Assembly: GCA_029257385.1 (NCBI GenBank)
Contig: JARIBS010000073.1
Location: forward strand, 1 to 64,000
From: Thiorhodococcus sp.
GTDB taxonomy: Bacteria; Pseudomonadota; Gammaproteobacteria; Chromatiales; Chromatiaceae
DNA length: 64,000 nt
Reading direction: 5' to 3'
This document shows, one piece after another, positions 57,356 to 64,000 of this stretch. Made by a program: the position numbers and the translations under genes. The first letter of the stretch is position 1. Each line of letters opens with the position of its first letter. Below the pieces are notes generated by a model that was given only the letters and a program-made list of their open reading frames with translations, ran no database searches and was not told the origin of the DNA.

Positions 57356-58648
57356 TTAACTGCGCAGGTGCGACAGAATCCGGCGAAACAGACTGCGTTT
57401 CACCGGCTTTTCGGGCGTTGTCGAGCGCTTGAACTCGCAGCTCTTGCCCGGTGCTTGGTCTTTCGCGACCGCTTCCATAAGCCCGAGCGCCTCTGCGGCG
57501 GTAAAGAAGGCGAAGACGCAACGCTGCGGAACCTTGAGGATTCTGGCGGCATCGACCAGCGAGACCGGATCATGTGACAGGAAGGCGGTGATGCGCACCA
57601 CGTTGGGGAAGGCAGCCAACCGGGTTAAATTCGGCCACCGCTTGAGCCTGATCTTCGCCGTGATGTCGGTGCCCATCGGCACACGTCCACGCGAGGCGAA
57701 CAAGGCCGCGCTCCAGAGTAGCGATTCAAGCTGCCAGATCCGGTATCGAGGTACTTCCGAGAGATTGAAATGATCGACGAAATGCAGTGTGCTGCTCTCT
57801 TCGGTCAGCGGCACCACTGCCAGTGTTCGCAGCTGAAAGTGCTGCAGGTCGACCACCGCCAGCCCCGTGCGCGGCATCAGGGTGATGGAGCCATGCTCCA
57901 GCACCAGCCTGACGATACGGTCGTTGCTTATCGCCAGCTTGAGCGCTTGTCGAAGCTGTCCGATCAGATAGGCGTCGGGCTCGAACTGGGCCTTGGCAAG
58001 CTGCTGCGGATTCTTGGGGTCGATGTCCGGCGCCAACCCGATGAAGGTCTTGGTATCGTGCTCTGAGAATCTGTGACCGACGGACCCACGGGAGGTCGCG
58101 AGTACGGAACCGTTATTCAACTCCTCTCCCAGTTTGTGCGGTGGGTCTGGGACGGGTACGGGTGTCGGTCGGCTCGGCTCCACGTCGGAGCGGCCCTTGG
58201 GGACCGCTTGGTCAACGGAGACTGCCGGAGATTGTCGCCCGCCCGCCGCCTTCGTCGTTTCGACGCCGCTGCAGGCGGCCGCAGCCGTCAGGGCTTCAAT
58301 GAGATCCTGCGGTCTCAACGGCTTGCGCACAAAGTACGTCCGGCCCGTGACCTCGACCTCCTGCATCGAGAGCAAGATCATGGGCTGGCTGGGCTTGGCC
58401 TCGGCCTGCTTGATCCAAAGCTCCCGACCACCATAGCTGTCTAAGTCGATCAGATAGACATCGGCCTCGTTCGCGTCCGTGAATGCGAAGCGCCCGCTCA
58501 ATCGGCTCTTGAAGAGAAGCTCCATGGCGTTTTGCATACGCGGCTCGAAGCCAAGCGCGGCAATTGTGCACACGGCAGGATTTGCCTCCTGAGCGGCGTC
58601 GATCGTGCCCGGGGAGCTGGCAAACGTGTTGATCTGCAACATGGGCAT
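57356..58648 (-). CDS. Receiver-like protein with long C-terminal region, GTPase cluster
   Basis: The 430-aa protein has an N-terminal receiver-like fold (about residues 25-122). DVYLIDLDS carries a possible phospho-acceptor (Asp68/70), and ILLS (Ser94) and VRKPLRPQDLIEAL (Lys109-Pro110) complete the layout of a response-regulator pseudo-receiver. A Pro/Ser-rich linker (about 125-200) leads to a C-terminal domain (about 205-405). Its last part, SLVDAARILKVPQRCVFAFF then TAAEALGLM, resembles a helix-turn-helix or winged helix. The C-terminal domain is not recognised. It lies 44 nt before the GTPase gene in the same direction. Confidence 0.65.
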   Translation of the reverse strand: MPMLQINTFASSPGTIDAAQEANPAVCTIAALGFEPRMQNAMELLFKSRLSGRFAFTDANEADVYLIDLDSYGGRELWIKQAEAKPSQPMILLSMQEVEVTGRTYFVRKPLRPQDLIEALTAAAACSGVETTKAAGGRQSPAVSVDQAVPKGRSDVEPSRPTPVPVPDPPHKLGEELNNGSVLATSRGSVGHRFSEHDTKTFIGLAPDIDPKNPQQLAKAQFEPDAYLIGQLRQALKLAISNDRIVRLVLEHGSITLMPRTGLAVVDLQHFQLRTLAVVPLTEESSTLHFVDHFNLSEVPRYRIWQLESLLWSAALFASRGRVPMGTDITAKIRLKRWPNLTRLAAFPNVVRITAFLSHDPVSLVDAARILKVPQRCVFAFFTAAEALGLMEAVAKDQAPGKSCEFKRSTTPEKPVKRSLFRRILSHLRS

Positions 58649-58661
58649 GCGCTCCTGTTCG

Positions 58662-59471
58662 TTATCGTATCGTGAGCGGGTCGCCAGCGTCTGGAGTCGC
58701 GAACTGCTCGGTCCGGGATCTGTCTGAACTCGCCCGGCTAAAGTCGCAAAGCGCCTGCATACTCAGAAACTCCGCCGTCTCCAGCCAGGCGTCTGGCGCC
58801 GGGTTTTGCGCCGCGTCCTGCAATTTCCACAGTGCGTCGAAGCGCTCAAGATCCAGGGTTGCCCGATAGATCTCGAGCAGCTCCAAATGAAGCTCCAGGC
58901 GCGACGGCTCGCTCAGCAGCGCCTCTTCGAGCAGTCTCCGCGCTTCGTCCAACTGCCCGTATTCCAGATAGCTGCGGGCTTCGTCGAGCGGATCCCGTGT
59001 CTCGTGGCGGTCTAATCGCTCGACCAGGATGCGCGCGCCTCGCGTCCCCTTGCTGAGCATGGAGCCGGGCGCACACGGGATGGGATCGGCCGCATGCAGC
59101 CCGCTGTCGAGTTTGCGTACCAGCGCCTGATACTGTCCGCGCTCCAGCAGGCGTTTGGCGGTATCCAGCATTCTCTGTCGCAGCGACATGCCCTTGGAGC
59201 CGAGCGCGATGAACAGGTCGACCAGCGCAGCGTAGCTTCCACCAGCGTTCGTCTCGGCGACATGCAGGACGATGCGTTGTACGTGCACTTTGAGGTCACT
59301 CGGAAAGCGCGCGACCTGATGAGCGAGAAAGGCGCACGGATCACCGATATTCTGTGATTGCGCCAGCTGGAGTTCGCTGCTTCCGGGCAACACGAAGGCG
59401 CACTCCGTCCTGCCCGAGAGGCGCTGCTCAGAGCCGTTGCCGACCTCCTTGACGATCTCGACGAGGCTCAT
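58662..59471 (-). CDS. Tetratricopeptide-like protein heading the GTPase cluster
   Basis: The 269-aa protein is taken to start at ATG 59471 (MSLVEIVKEVGNGSEQRLSG), which follows an AAGGG ribosome binding site. The N-terminal half (about residues 1-120) is not recognised. The C-terminal half has a TPR/FimV-type repeat (DEARSYLEYGQLDEARRLLE, then EALLSEPSRLELHLELLEIY, about 175-215), suggesting a scaffold. It is the first gene of the minus-strand signalling unit and lies 13 nt before the receiver-like gene. Role inferred only from neighbours. Confidence 0.6.
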   Translation of the reverse strand: MSLVEIVKEVGNGSEQRLSGRTECAFVLPGSSELQLAQSQNIGDPCAFLAHQVARFPSDLKVHVQRIVLHVAETNAGGSYAALVDLFIALGSKGMSLRQRMLDTAKRLLERGQYQALVRKLDSGLHAADPIPCAPGSMLSKGTRGARILVERLDRHETRDPLDEARSYLEYGQLDEARRLLEEALLSEPSRLELHLELLEIYRATLDLERFDALWKLQDAAQNPAPDAWLETAEFLSMQALCDFSRASSDRSRTEQFATPDAGDPLTIR

Positions 59472-59704
59472 GGTGCGCACCCTTATGTCGCGACGCATTG
59501 GAAAGATGCCTACCCTCGATTGCCGCTTGCGTACTTGAGGGCGGACGACCTCGGACAATGATCTGAAAGTTTGTGCCATTTCAGTCATGTAGCGGTAGTC
59601 TAGGCAGGTCGGCAGAAAAAAATCGTGACTAATGTCCCTAATGCTTAAGGTTGTTTAGCCAATGACGAGGCGGTGAGGCGGGTACAGCGCAACGGCTTGC
59701 ATGG

Positions 59705-59797
59705 AACGTCGTGTAAGAAGGAGGGGTCGATCGGAAACTGCACGGGATGACTCAGCGACGAGTAGCCGGTCCAAAAGTCGCCGATCGCGATGCGGAT
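59705..59797 (-). pseudogene. EAL-domain remnant
   Basis: On the minus strand the segment reads IRIAIGDFWTGYSSLSHPVQ then FPIDPSFLHDV, a recognisable degenerate copy of the EAL phosphodiesterase block IDDFGTGYSSLSYLxxFPID...DRSFVxDV. A stop codon precedes it directly and a few residues are deleted near the end. The remainder of the 508-nt gap (59472-59979) has no other gene and may contain the promoter of the signalling cluster. It is non-functional. Confidence 0.6.
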
Positions 59798-59979
59798 CTA
59801 TCGCGTGGTTTCAACCAGACTCAGAACACTGGGACCAAAGGGGATGCTCAAGGATGAGCGGGAACCCTAGTGCGTCAAGGCCAACATGCGCATTACTGTG
59901 TTGACCCGGTCCATTAACAGCATATCGAATCTGGGTATATGTCTGTCAATTCTGGCTGAATGAGGGGTCTAGAGGTTTT

Positions 59980-60480
59980 TTACTCAGGACCGCTGGCCGC
60001 CTTGGCCCAGGGCTGGATCGCCACGGCCGAGACGCTGTTCTTGGGCGATCCTTCGATGACTCGGTCGCTATAGCTCAGGTAGACCAAGGTGTTGCGGGGC
60101 GCGTCATAGAAACGCACGACCTGGAGGCTTTTGAAGATCAGCGAGGTGCGTTTCTTGAAGATCTCGTCACCGTCGCGCTTGCCTGCCCGAACATCGTCCG
60201 GCAGGCTGATGGGACCGATTTGGGTACATTCGATGGCAGCATCCGAGGTGTCCTCGGCGACGCCGACGGCGCCCGAAACGCCGCCCGTCTTGGCCCGGCT
60301 GAGATAGCAGACGACCCCGGGGACGTCTTCGTCCTGGAAGACCTCAATGACGACCTTGTCATTGGGCCCCATCCATTTGAACTTGGTCGAGACGCTGCCG
60401 ATCTCCTCGGCAAAAGCCGTCGCCGACAGGGCAACTGCTGTCAGGGCCACCAGGGCCGGGGCAATGAGGGCGGCACGCAT
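59980..60480 (-). CDS. creA: CreA family exported protein
   Basis: The 166-aa protein has a signal peptide ([20 protein letters not shown]) and matches the CreA family throughout: [55 protein letters not shown] and [20 protein letters not shown]. CreA is a conserved periplasmic protein of unknown function. It is 24 nt downstream of the FAD oxidoreductase gene and may be cotranscribed with it. No lesion is visible. Confidence 0.92.
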   Translation of the reverse strand: MRAALIAPALVALTAVALSATAFAEEIGSVSTKFKWMGPNDKVVIEVFQDEDVPGVVCYLSRAKTGGVSGAVGVAEDTSDAAIECTQIGPISLPDDVRAGKRDGDEIFKKRTSLIFKSLQVVRFYDAPRNTLVYLSYSDRVIEGSPKNSVSAVAIQPWAKAASGPE

Positions 60481-60504
60481 GGATTCATCTCCATCAATTG
60501 AGGC

Positions 60505-61701
60505 TCAGACACCGAACAGACGATCGGATTCGCTACGGCTGCGAGTGAGGGCATCTTCCATCGAGACACCGAGGAACCAGTTTCCAGTCACTGCCAGACG
60601 CGTCCCAGCAAGGGTGGCATCCAAGCGTTGCATCAGATCGCTATGGCCGCTGCGCAGGGCAGGGAGGCGGTTGGCCAGACGTGACTGGGCCGCGATGCGT
60701 GTGGGATCGACCCCCAGCGCCTCGCAGGCGCGTTGCACCTGGCCATCCTCATCGAGCGCTCCGGGCTTGAAGTGGAAGGCGAAGCCCCGGTAGGTCGCAT
60801 CCGGCAGGAAGTCGCGCGAGACCATGGAGTAGAAGGCGTCTTCGACGGCGATCAGTCCGGCCATCGGCGCTAGCGCCAGATCGATCGCGCGAAACACCAA
60901 GACCAGAGTCTCGATCTCGGCCATGCCGATTCCGGAGATGGCCTCGCGTGCCGCGTCGAGTCCGTCGGGCATCAGCTTGGTTGCGACATCGGGTGGGACC
61001 GCCAACGTCAGCGCGCCCGCCTGCAACGCATTGCCGTCGGCCATGTGCAGCACGAAGCCGTCGCCGTCGCGCTGGATGGACTGGATGTTCTGGCCAGTGC
61101 GGACCTCAAGCCCGTCCTGAGCGGCGATGGCGGTCGGAATGGCCGAAATGCCCTCGGCAAAAGTAAATGCCTTGATGACGTCCTTGCGACGCGGCTTGCG
61201 TCTGAACAGCGCCTCGGCTGGATAGTCATCCGCCGGCTGGCAGATCACCGCCTGGAAGGCGTATTGAAGCAGATCCTGATAGTTACGCCGTCCGAGCACT
61301 TCGCTGTAGTAATCGCGCACGCTGCGCCCAGCCTTCGGCGCCTTGAAGATGCGTGGAATGGAGCGTGCCGCCTCCAGAACGTGCAGTGCGGAGGTGATCT
61401 TTCGCCGCTTGCCGTCCTTCCACAGCGAGTAGCCGATCTTGATCTTGGGCTGGACCTGGCTGGTCAGTCCCAGATCGTCGAGGATCGTGAGCAGGTTACC
61501 GTAGCTGTTGAAGCAGGTGTGTCCGCCGCCCTCGGTCCAGAAACCGCCGAGCGCGTCGAATCGCTGACTGTCGATGCAGCCGCCGATACGTTCGCTGGCC
61601 TCCAGCACTAGGGTGCTGAGTCCGCGACGTGCGGAGAAATGTGCGGCGCCGAGACCGCTGATGCCGGCGCCGATTACGATGTGATCGAAGTCTTTGGTCA
61701 T
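60505..61701 (-). CDS. FAD-dependent oxidoreductase, protoporphyrinogen-oxidase-like
   Basis: The 398-aa flavoprotein has an N-terminal FAD-binding Rossmann motif (HIVIGAGISGLGAAHFSARR, about residues 7-26) and GGCIDSQRF. Its C-terminus reads LAVTGNWFLGVSMEDALTRS, the FAD-closing element typical of HemY/amine oxidases. It resembles amine oxidase/protoporphyrinogen oxidase family proteins, and its substrate is not certain. The start is set at ATG 61701 (MTKDFDHIVIGAG) rather than a longer frame. It lies 10 nt after the neighbouring small gene on the same strand, suggesting an operon with that gene and creA. Confidence 0.82.
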   Translation of the reverse strand: MTKDFDHIVIGAGISGLGAAHFSARRGLSTLVLEASERIGGCIDSQRFDALGGFWTEGGGHTCFNSYGNLLTILDDLGLTSQVQPKIKIGYSLWKDGKRRKITSALHVLEAARSIPRIFKAPKAGRSVRDYYSEVLGRRNYQDLLQYAFQAVICQPADDYPAEALFRRKPRRKDVIKAFTFAEGISAIPTAIAAQDGLEVRTGQNIQSIQRDGDGFVLHMADGNALQAGALTLAVPPDVATKLMPDGLDAAREAISGIGMAEIETLVLVFRAIDLALAPMAGLIAVEDAFYSMVSRDFLPDATYRGFAFHFKPGALDEDGQVQRACEALGVDPTRIAAQSRLANRLPALRSGHSDLMQRLDATLAGTRLAVTGNWFLGVSMEDALTRSRSESDRLFGV

Positions 61702-61711
61702 GAGCGGGTCG

Positions 61712-62218
61712 TCAACGCGTGTCGTGGTCGTCAGGGCGTGCTTGCTCGTCTGCCAATCCGAGGTGACTGGTGTCAGGCGGATCGATCTCGGGAGTTTGCG
61801 GTTGGCAGTCCGCAAGCGTCCATTCGGGTTCGGATACTAGGCTGAGATGGCTGAGATCCAGCTCCGGCATCTTAACCTCCTGGGGTGCTTCGAGAAAGCC
61901 GCCCTGGGGTGCGAGGCGCAGCCCCGAGCCCTCGTCCCCGCCCGGCGCGGCTTCTGCGGTGTGCTCTGAACCCATGGTATCGGAGTCTAGGGGCACGACG
62001 CCGAGCACCGCTCCGGCCTCATCGAAGACCCGCGTATAGCGCGCCGCAGTTGCTGCGTCGACATTGCGCTTGATAAGGACTGGCTTGCCGGCGAAAAGGC
62101 GCGCCACGGCCTGTTCGTCGAGCTTGAAGACGGTGCCCAGATGCTTACGCGTCCGGTCCGGGTCGGCGCCTGCCTTGAGCGTTCCGTCAAAGCGAATGTC
62201 GAATCGTACGTCTGACAT
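61712..62218 (-). CDS. Small conserved protein with N-terminal domain common in proteobacteria
   Basis: The 168-aa protein has an N-terminal domain of about 75 residues (VRFDIRFDGTLKAGADPDRT, VFKLDEQAVARLFAGKPVLI, ARYTRVFDEAGAV). This domain is often found at the N-terminus of proteobacterial membrane and zinc-ribbon proteins and is of unknown function. The rest is acidic and probably disordered (MPELDLSHLSLVSEPEW, DPPDTSHLGLADEQARPD). It shows no membrane segment. It precedes the oxidoreductase gene by 10 nt on the same strand and follows the AAA-FHA gene by 34 nt. Confidence 0.65.
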   Translation of the reverse strand: MSDVRFDIRFDGTLKAGADPDRTRKHLGTVFKLDEQAVARLFAGKPVLIKRNVDAATAARYTRVFDEAGAVLGVVPLDSDTMGSEHTAEAAPGGDEGSGLRLAPQGGFLEAPQEVKMPELDLSHLSLVSEPEWTLADCQPQTPEIDPPDTSHLGLADEQARPDDHDTR

Positions 62219-62252
62219 GGGTGTGTGTATCTCCTAAAAACTTAACGTACGC

Positions 62253-63500
62253 TCAGCGAGATGTGTCGCGTTCCTTGCCAAGCATCAGACGCATGCGATT
62301 GCTGTCGATCGTGAGAATATCGCCGTCCTTGAGAAGTTGGCGAGCGATGATGCGCTCGTCATTGACATAGACGCCATTGGTGCTGCCGAGATCCTCAATC
62401 GAGAGATTCGCGCCATCTGCCGTAAGTCGCGCGTGATAACGGCTGACCTTGAGGCTGCGAATACGGATGTCGTTGTCGCTGGCGCGGCCGATAGTGATGG
62501 CCGCTTTTGTAATCGCAAAGGGTGTGTCCTGAGCGTACTCGAGGATCAGGCGCGGGTTATCTGTTTGGGACGCAGGCGATTTGGCGGCGGCTTTCTGCAT
62601 CGTGCCTAGCACCGGCTCCCACTGCAACGCGTTGAACGTGGTCTGTACCAGATCCGGGCTGATGTGGCGGATCTGTCCAAGACAGGCGTTGAAGAGGACG
62701 AAGTCACAAAGCGTATTGATCAGCCGCATACTCCCGCCGGTGAGCATGTACAGGCGGGCCATCGCGCGCTCGGTGAAGGGATTTTGCCGTGCTTTGGCGA
62801 GTTCGATGAGGTGGTATTGAATGTAGTCGCAGGTATCGGACTCGTTTAGGGGGTTCAGGTAGGTCTGGAATTCAACCAGATTCTTGACATCCGTGAGCGC
62901 CGAGTGCGCCAGGGTGCGCTCAAAGCCATCCTGGCCGATGAGCACAACGAAGAGCCCCCGCTTCTTTTTGGTTTTGGTTTTGGCCGTGTGCTCAATGAGC
63001 CGTGGCAACAGCGCTAGAAGCGCAGGCTTGAGATTTTGCGCCTCGTCGATCACCAGGATGACACGCCGTCCATCACGGTTTTGCTCATCGACGAATGCGA
63101 TGAAGCGCTCGATCATCCAGGCCGTGTCGAGCACCTCGGGATTGAGTTCAAATCCGTGGAGCAGAATCTGTAGAAAGTCCGTCTCAGCCGACAGGGTTCG
63201 GTTGAGTTTGGCAACACGAAAGCCCTCTCCACAACGGTCGACAGCATGATTGGCCAGGGTCGTTTTACCCGAACCCGGCGCGCCATTCACAACGATCAGA
63301 CCGCCTTCGGCATGCGTCAGAACTGACTCGATCTCCTTCAATGCAGTGCTCAGTTCGGCATTGAGGTAAGGAGCGGAGAGCTCCGCGCTACTTTTGAATG
63401 GAGGCAGGCCGAAACCGAAGAAGTCCAGATAATTGAGCTTGCCGATCAATGCGGTGCGCGACTGAGTCTCAAGCCCGGTCTTAGCCCTGACGGATGCCAT
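62253..63500 (-). CDS. ExeA/GspA-like AAA ATPase fused to an FHA domain
   Basis: The 415-aa protein combines two modules. The first (about residues 20-300) is an ExeA-type AAA ATPase: YLDFFGFGLPPFKSSAELSA, Walker A VVNGAPGSGKTTLANHAVDR, Walker B VILVIDEAQNL, arginine-rich MARLYMLTGGSMRLINTLCD. The second (about 325-405) is an FHA domain (TIGRASDNDIRIRSLKVSRY, LSIEDLGSTNGVYVND) that would bind phosphothreonine. Unlike ExeA it lacks the C-terminal membrane helix and peptidoglycan-binding domain. It lies between the V-ATPase A fragment and a small conserved gene. Role unknown; a phospho-regulated ATPase is suggested by the domains. Confidence 0.85.
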   Translation of the reverse strand: MASVRAKTGLETQSRTALIGKLNYLDFFGFGLPPFKSSAELSAPYLNAELSTALKEIESVLTHAEGGLIVVNGAPGSGKTTLANHAVDRCGEGFRVAKLNRTLSAETDFLQILLHGFELNPEVLDTAWMIERFIAFVDEQNRDGRRVILVIDEAQNLKPALLALLPRLIEHTAKTKTKKKRGLFVVLIGQDGFERTLAHSALTDVKNLVEFQTYLNPLNESDTCDYIQYHLIELAKARQNPFTERAMARLYMLTGGSMRLINTLCDFVLFNACLGQIRHISPDLVQTTFNALQWEPVLGTMQKAAAKSPASQTDNPRLILEYAQDTPFAITKAAITIGRASDNDIRIRSLKVSRYHARLTADGANLSIEDLGSTNGVYVNDERIIARQLLKDGDILTIDSNRMRLMLGKERDTSR

Positions 63501-63604
63501 GTGTCTATATCATCAATAGATAAGGGAGAGATAGAAGCAATTTGCGCAAACACCTGAGTGTCATCAGTGTAGCAGCACGAAGGCATTGACAGCATACCGC
63601 ACCA

Positions 63605-64000
63605 TTAGGCGCTCGGTGAGCGCTCTGTCGCAGTCTGTTCAAAATGTTCGGAGATGTGCTTAATCTCACCGATCAGACGCCCGAAATCGGGTGATTCGCT
63701 GGCCGTGTAGTTGAGGTTTTTGAACAGCCCGGTGAGACGGGTGAAGTATTGTCGAGCGAGCGTCTTGTCAGCGAATGTGCCCTCGTGCATAAGCAGCGTG
63801 TAGAGTAAATCGAAAGTCTGGCGCTGGCGCTCCATCGACACCGAGGCATCCACCGCGTCAAAGGCGTCCTGCTGGAGATACACCATGTCGAGCATGTTGG
63901 CCTTCTGAAGGTCGATATAGTCTTGGATGGTGATGCCTTCCTCGCCCGTGACCTGCATCATCTGCTGCACGGCGTCTCCGCGTGACAGAAGCGCCTGCAT
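63605..64000 (-). CDS. ntpA: V-type ATP synthase subunit A, C-terminal fragment (cut by window edge)
   Basis: The 131 visible residues match the C-terminal helical domain of catalytic subunit A. MMQVTGEEGITIQDYIDLQK is followed by MLDMVYLQQDAFDAVDASVS, the equivalent of the LQQNAFDPVD block of V-type A subunits, then YFTRLTGLFKNLNYTASESP. The gene continues beyond 64000. The Met at 64000 is internal. It is on the same strand as the D-I-K-E-DUF2764 block but about 50 kb away. The next gene after it is the AAA-FHA gene, 104 nt downstream, where subunit B would be expected. Confidence 0.78.
   Translation of the reverse strand: MQALLSRGDAVQQMMQVTGEEGITIQDYIDLQKANMLDMVYLQQDAFDAVDASVSMERQRQTFDLLYTLLMHEGTFADKTLARQYFTRLTGLFKNLNYTASESPDFGRLIGEIKHISEHFEQTATERSPSA

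Noticed and set aside
59701-59904. 67-codon plus-strand frame
   Set aside because: The opposite strand carries a recognisable EAL remnant and the plus frame has no similarity.

Overview
The window looks like a GC-rich gammaproteobacterial chromosome. The best landmark is the block from about 26.5 to 43.2 kb (rsgA, orn, queG, nnrD, tsaE, amiB-type amidase, mutL, miaA, hfq, hflX, hflK, hflC, DUF2065, hisZ, purA), which is the classic gammaproteobacterial order, with hisZ next to purA. The bacterial V-type ATPase genes, the BLUF blue-light sensor, the CZB protein and the type I-E-like CRISPR repeat fit a Chromatiales-type bacterium (purple sulfur or a relative). That placement is inference: no rRNA, tRNA or photosynthesis gene is present.

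Left end (1-4.3 kb): the trailer end of a CRISPR array (13 repeats, the first cut by the window edge, no cas genes), a BrnT/BrnA toxin-antitoxin pair, an internally deleted quinone oxidoreductase remnant, and a class II UvrA paralogue without a recognisable start codon. Then come yjcH-actP (acetate uptake), rimI, and a minus-strand block: V-ATPase D, I, K, E, DUF2764 and a metallophosphoesterase. Subunits A and B are missing from that block. The C-terminus of a V-ATPase A subunit appears about 50 kb away at the right edge (63605-64000).

13.7-25 kb: envelope genes (glycine-zipper lipoprotein, DUF421 protein, cardiolipin synthase-like PLD protein), then a minus-strand heavy-metal efflux cluster: response regulator, histidine kinase, CzcC, CzcB and CzcA-type RND proteins, and DUF3240. 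A phosphodiester glycosidase and a LysE exporter follow on the plus strand.

43-54.6 kb: a decayed OPT transporter, a DUF2868/DUF3482 membrane protein-GTPase pair, bioA, an LTA-synthase-like sulfatase, ribF, a frameshifted GGDEF remnant, an apparently complete BLUF photoreceptor, a DUF4124 protein and a polysaccharide flippase.

54.8-59.5 kb: a minus-strand signalling cluster with a TPR-like protein, a receiver-like protein with a long C-terminal region, an Arf/MglA-like small GTPase, a possible roadblock-related protein, a canonical roadblock/LC7 protein, a frameshifted V4R-like gene and a stand-alone CZB domain. It is flanked by GGDEF and EAL remnants. This is the best candidate for a poorly described system. 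The right end holds an EAL remnant, creA, a HemG/HemY-like FAD oxidoreductase, a small conserved protein, an ExeA-like AAA ATPase fused to FHA, and the partial V-ATPase A gene.
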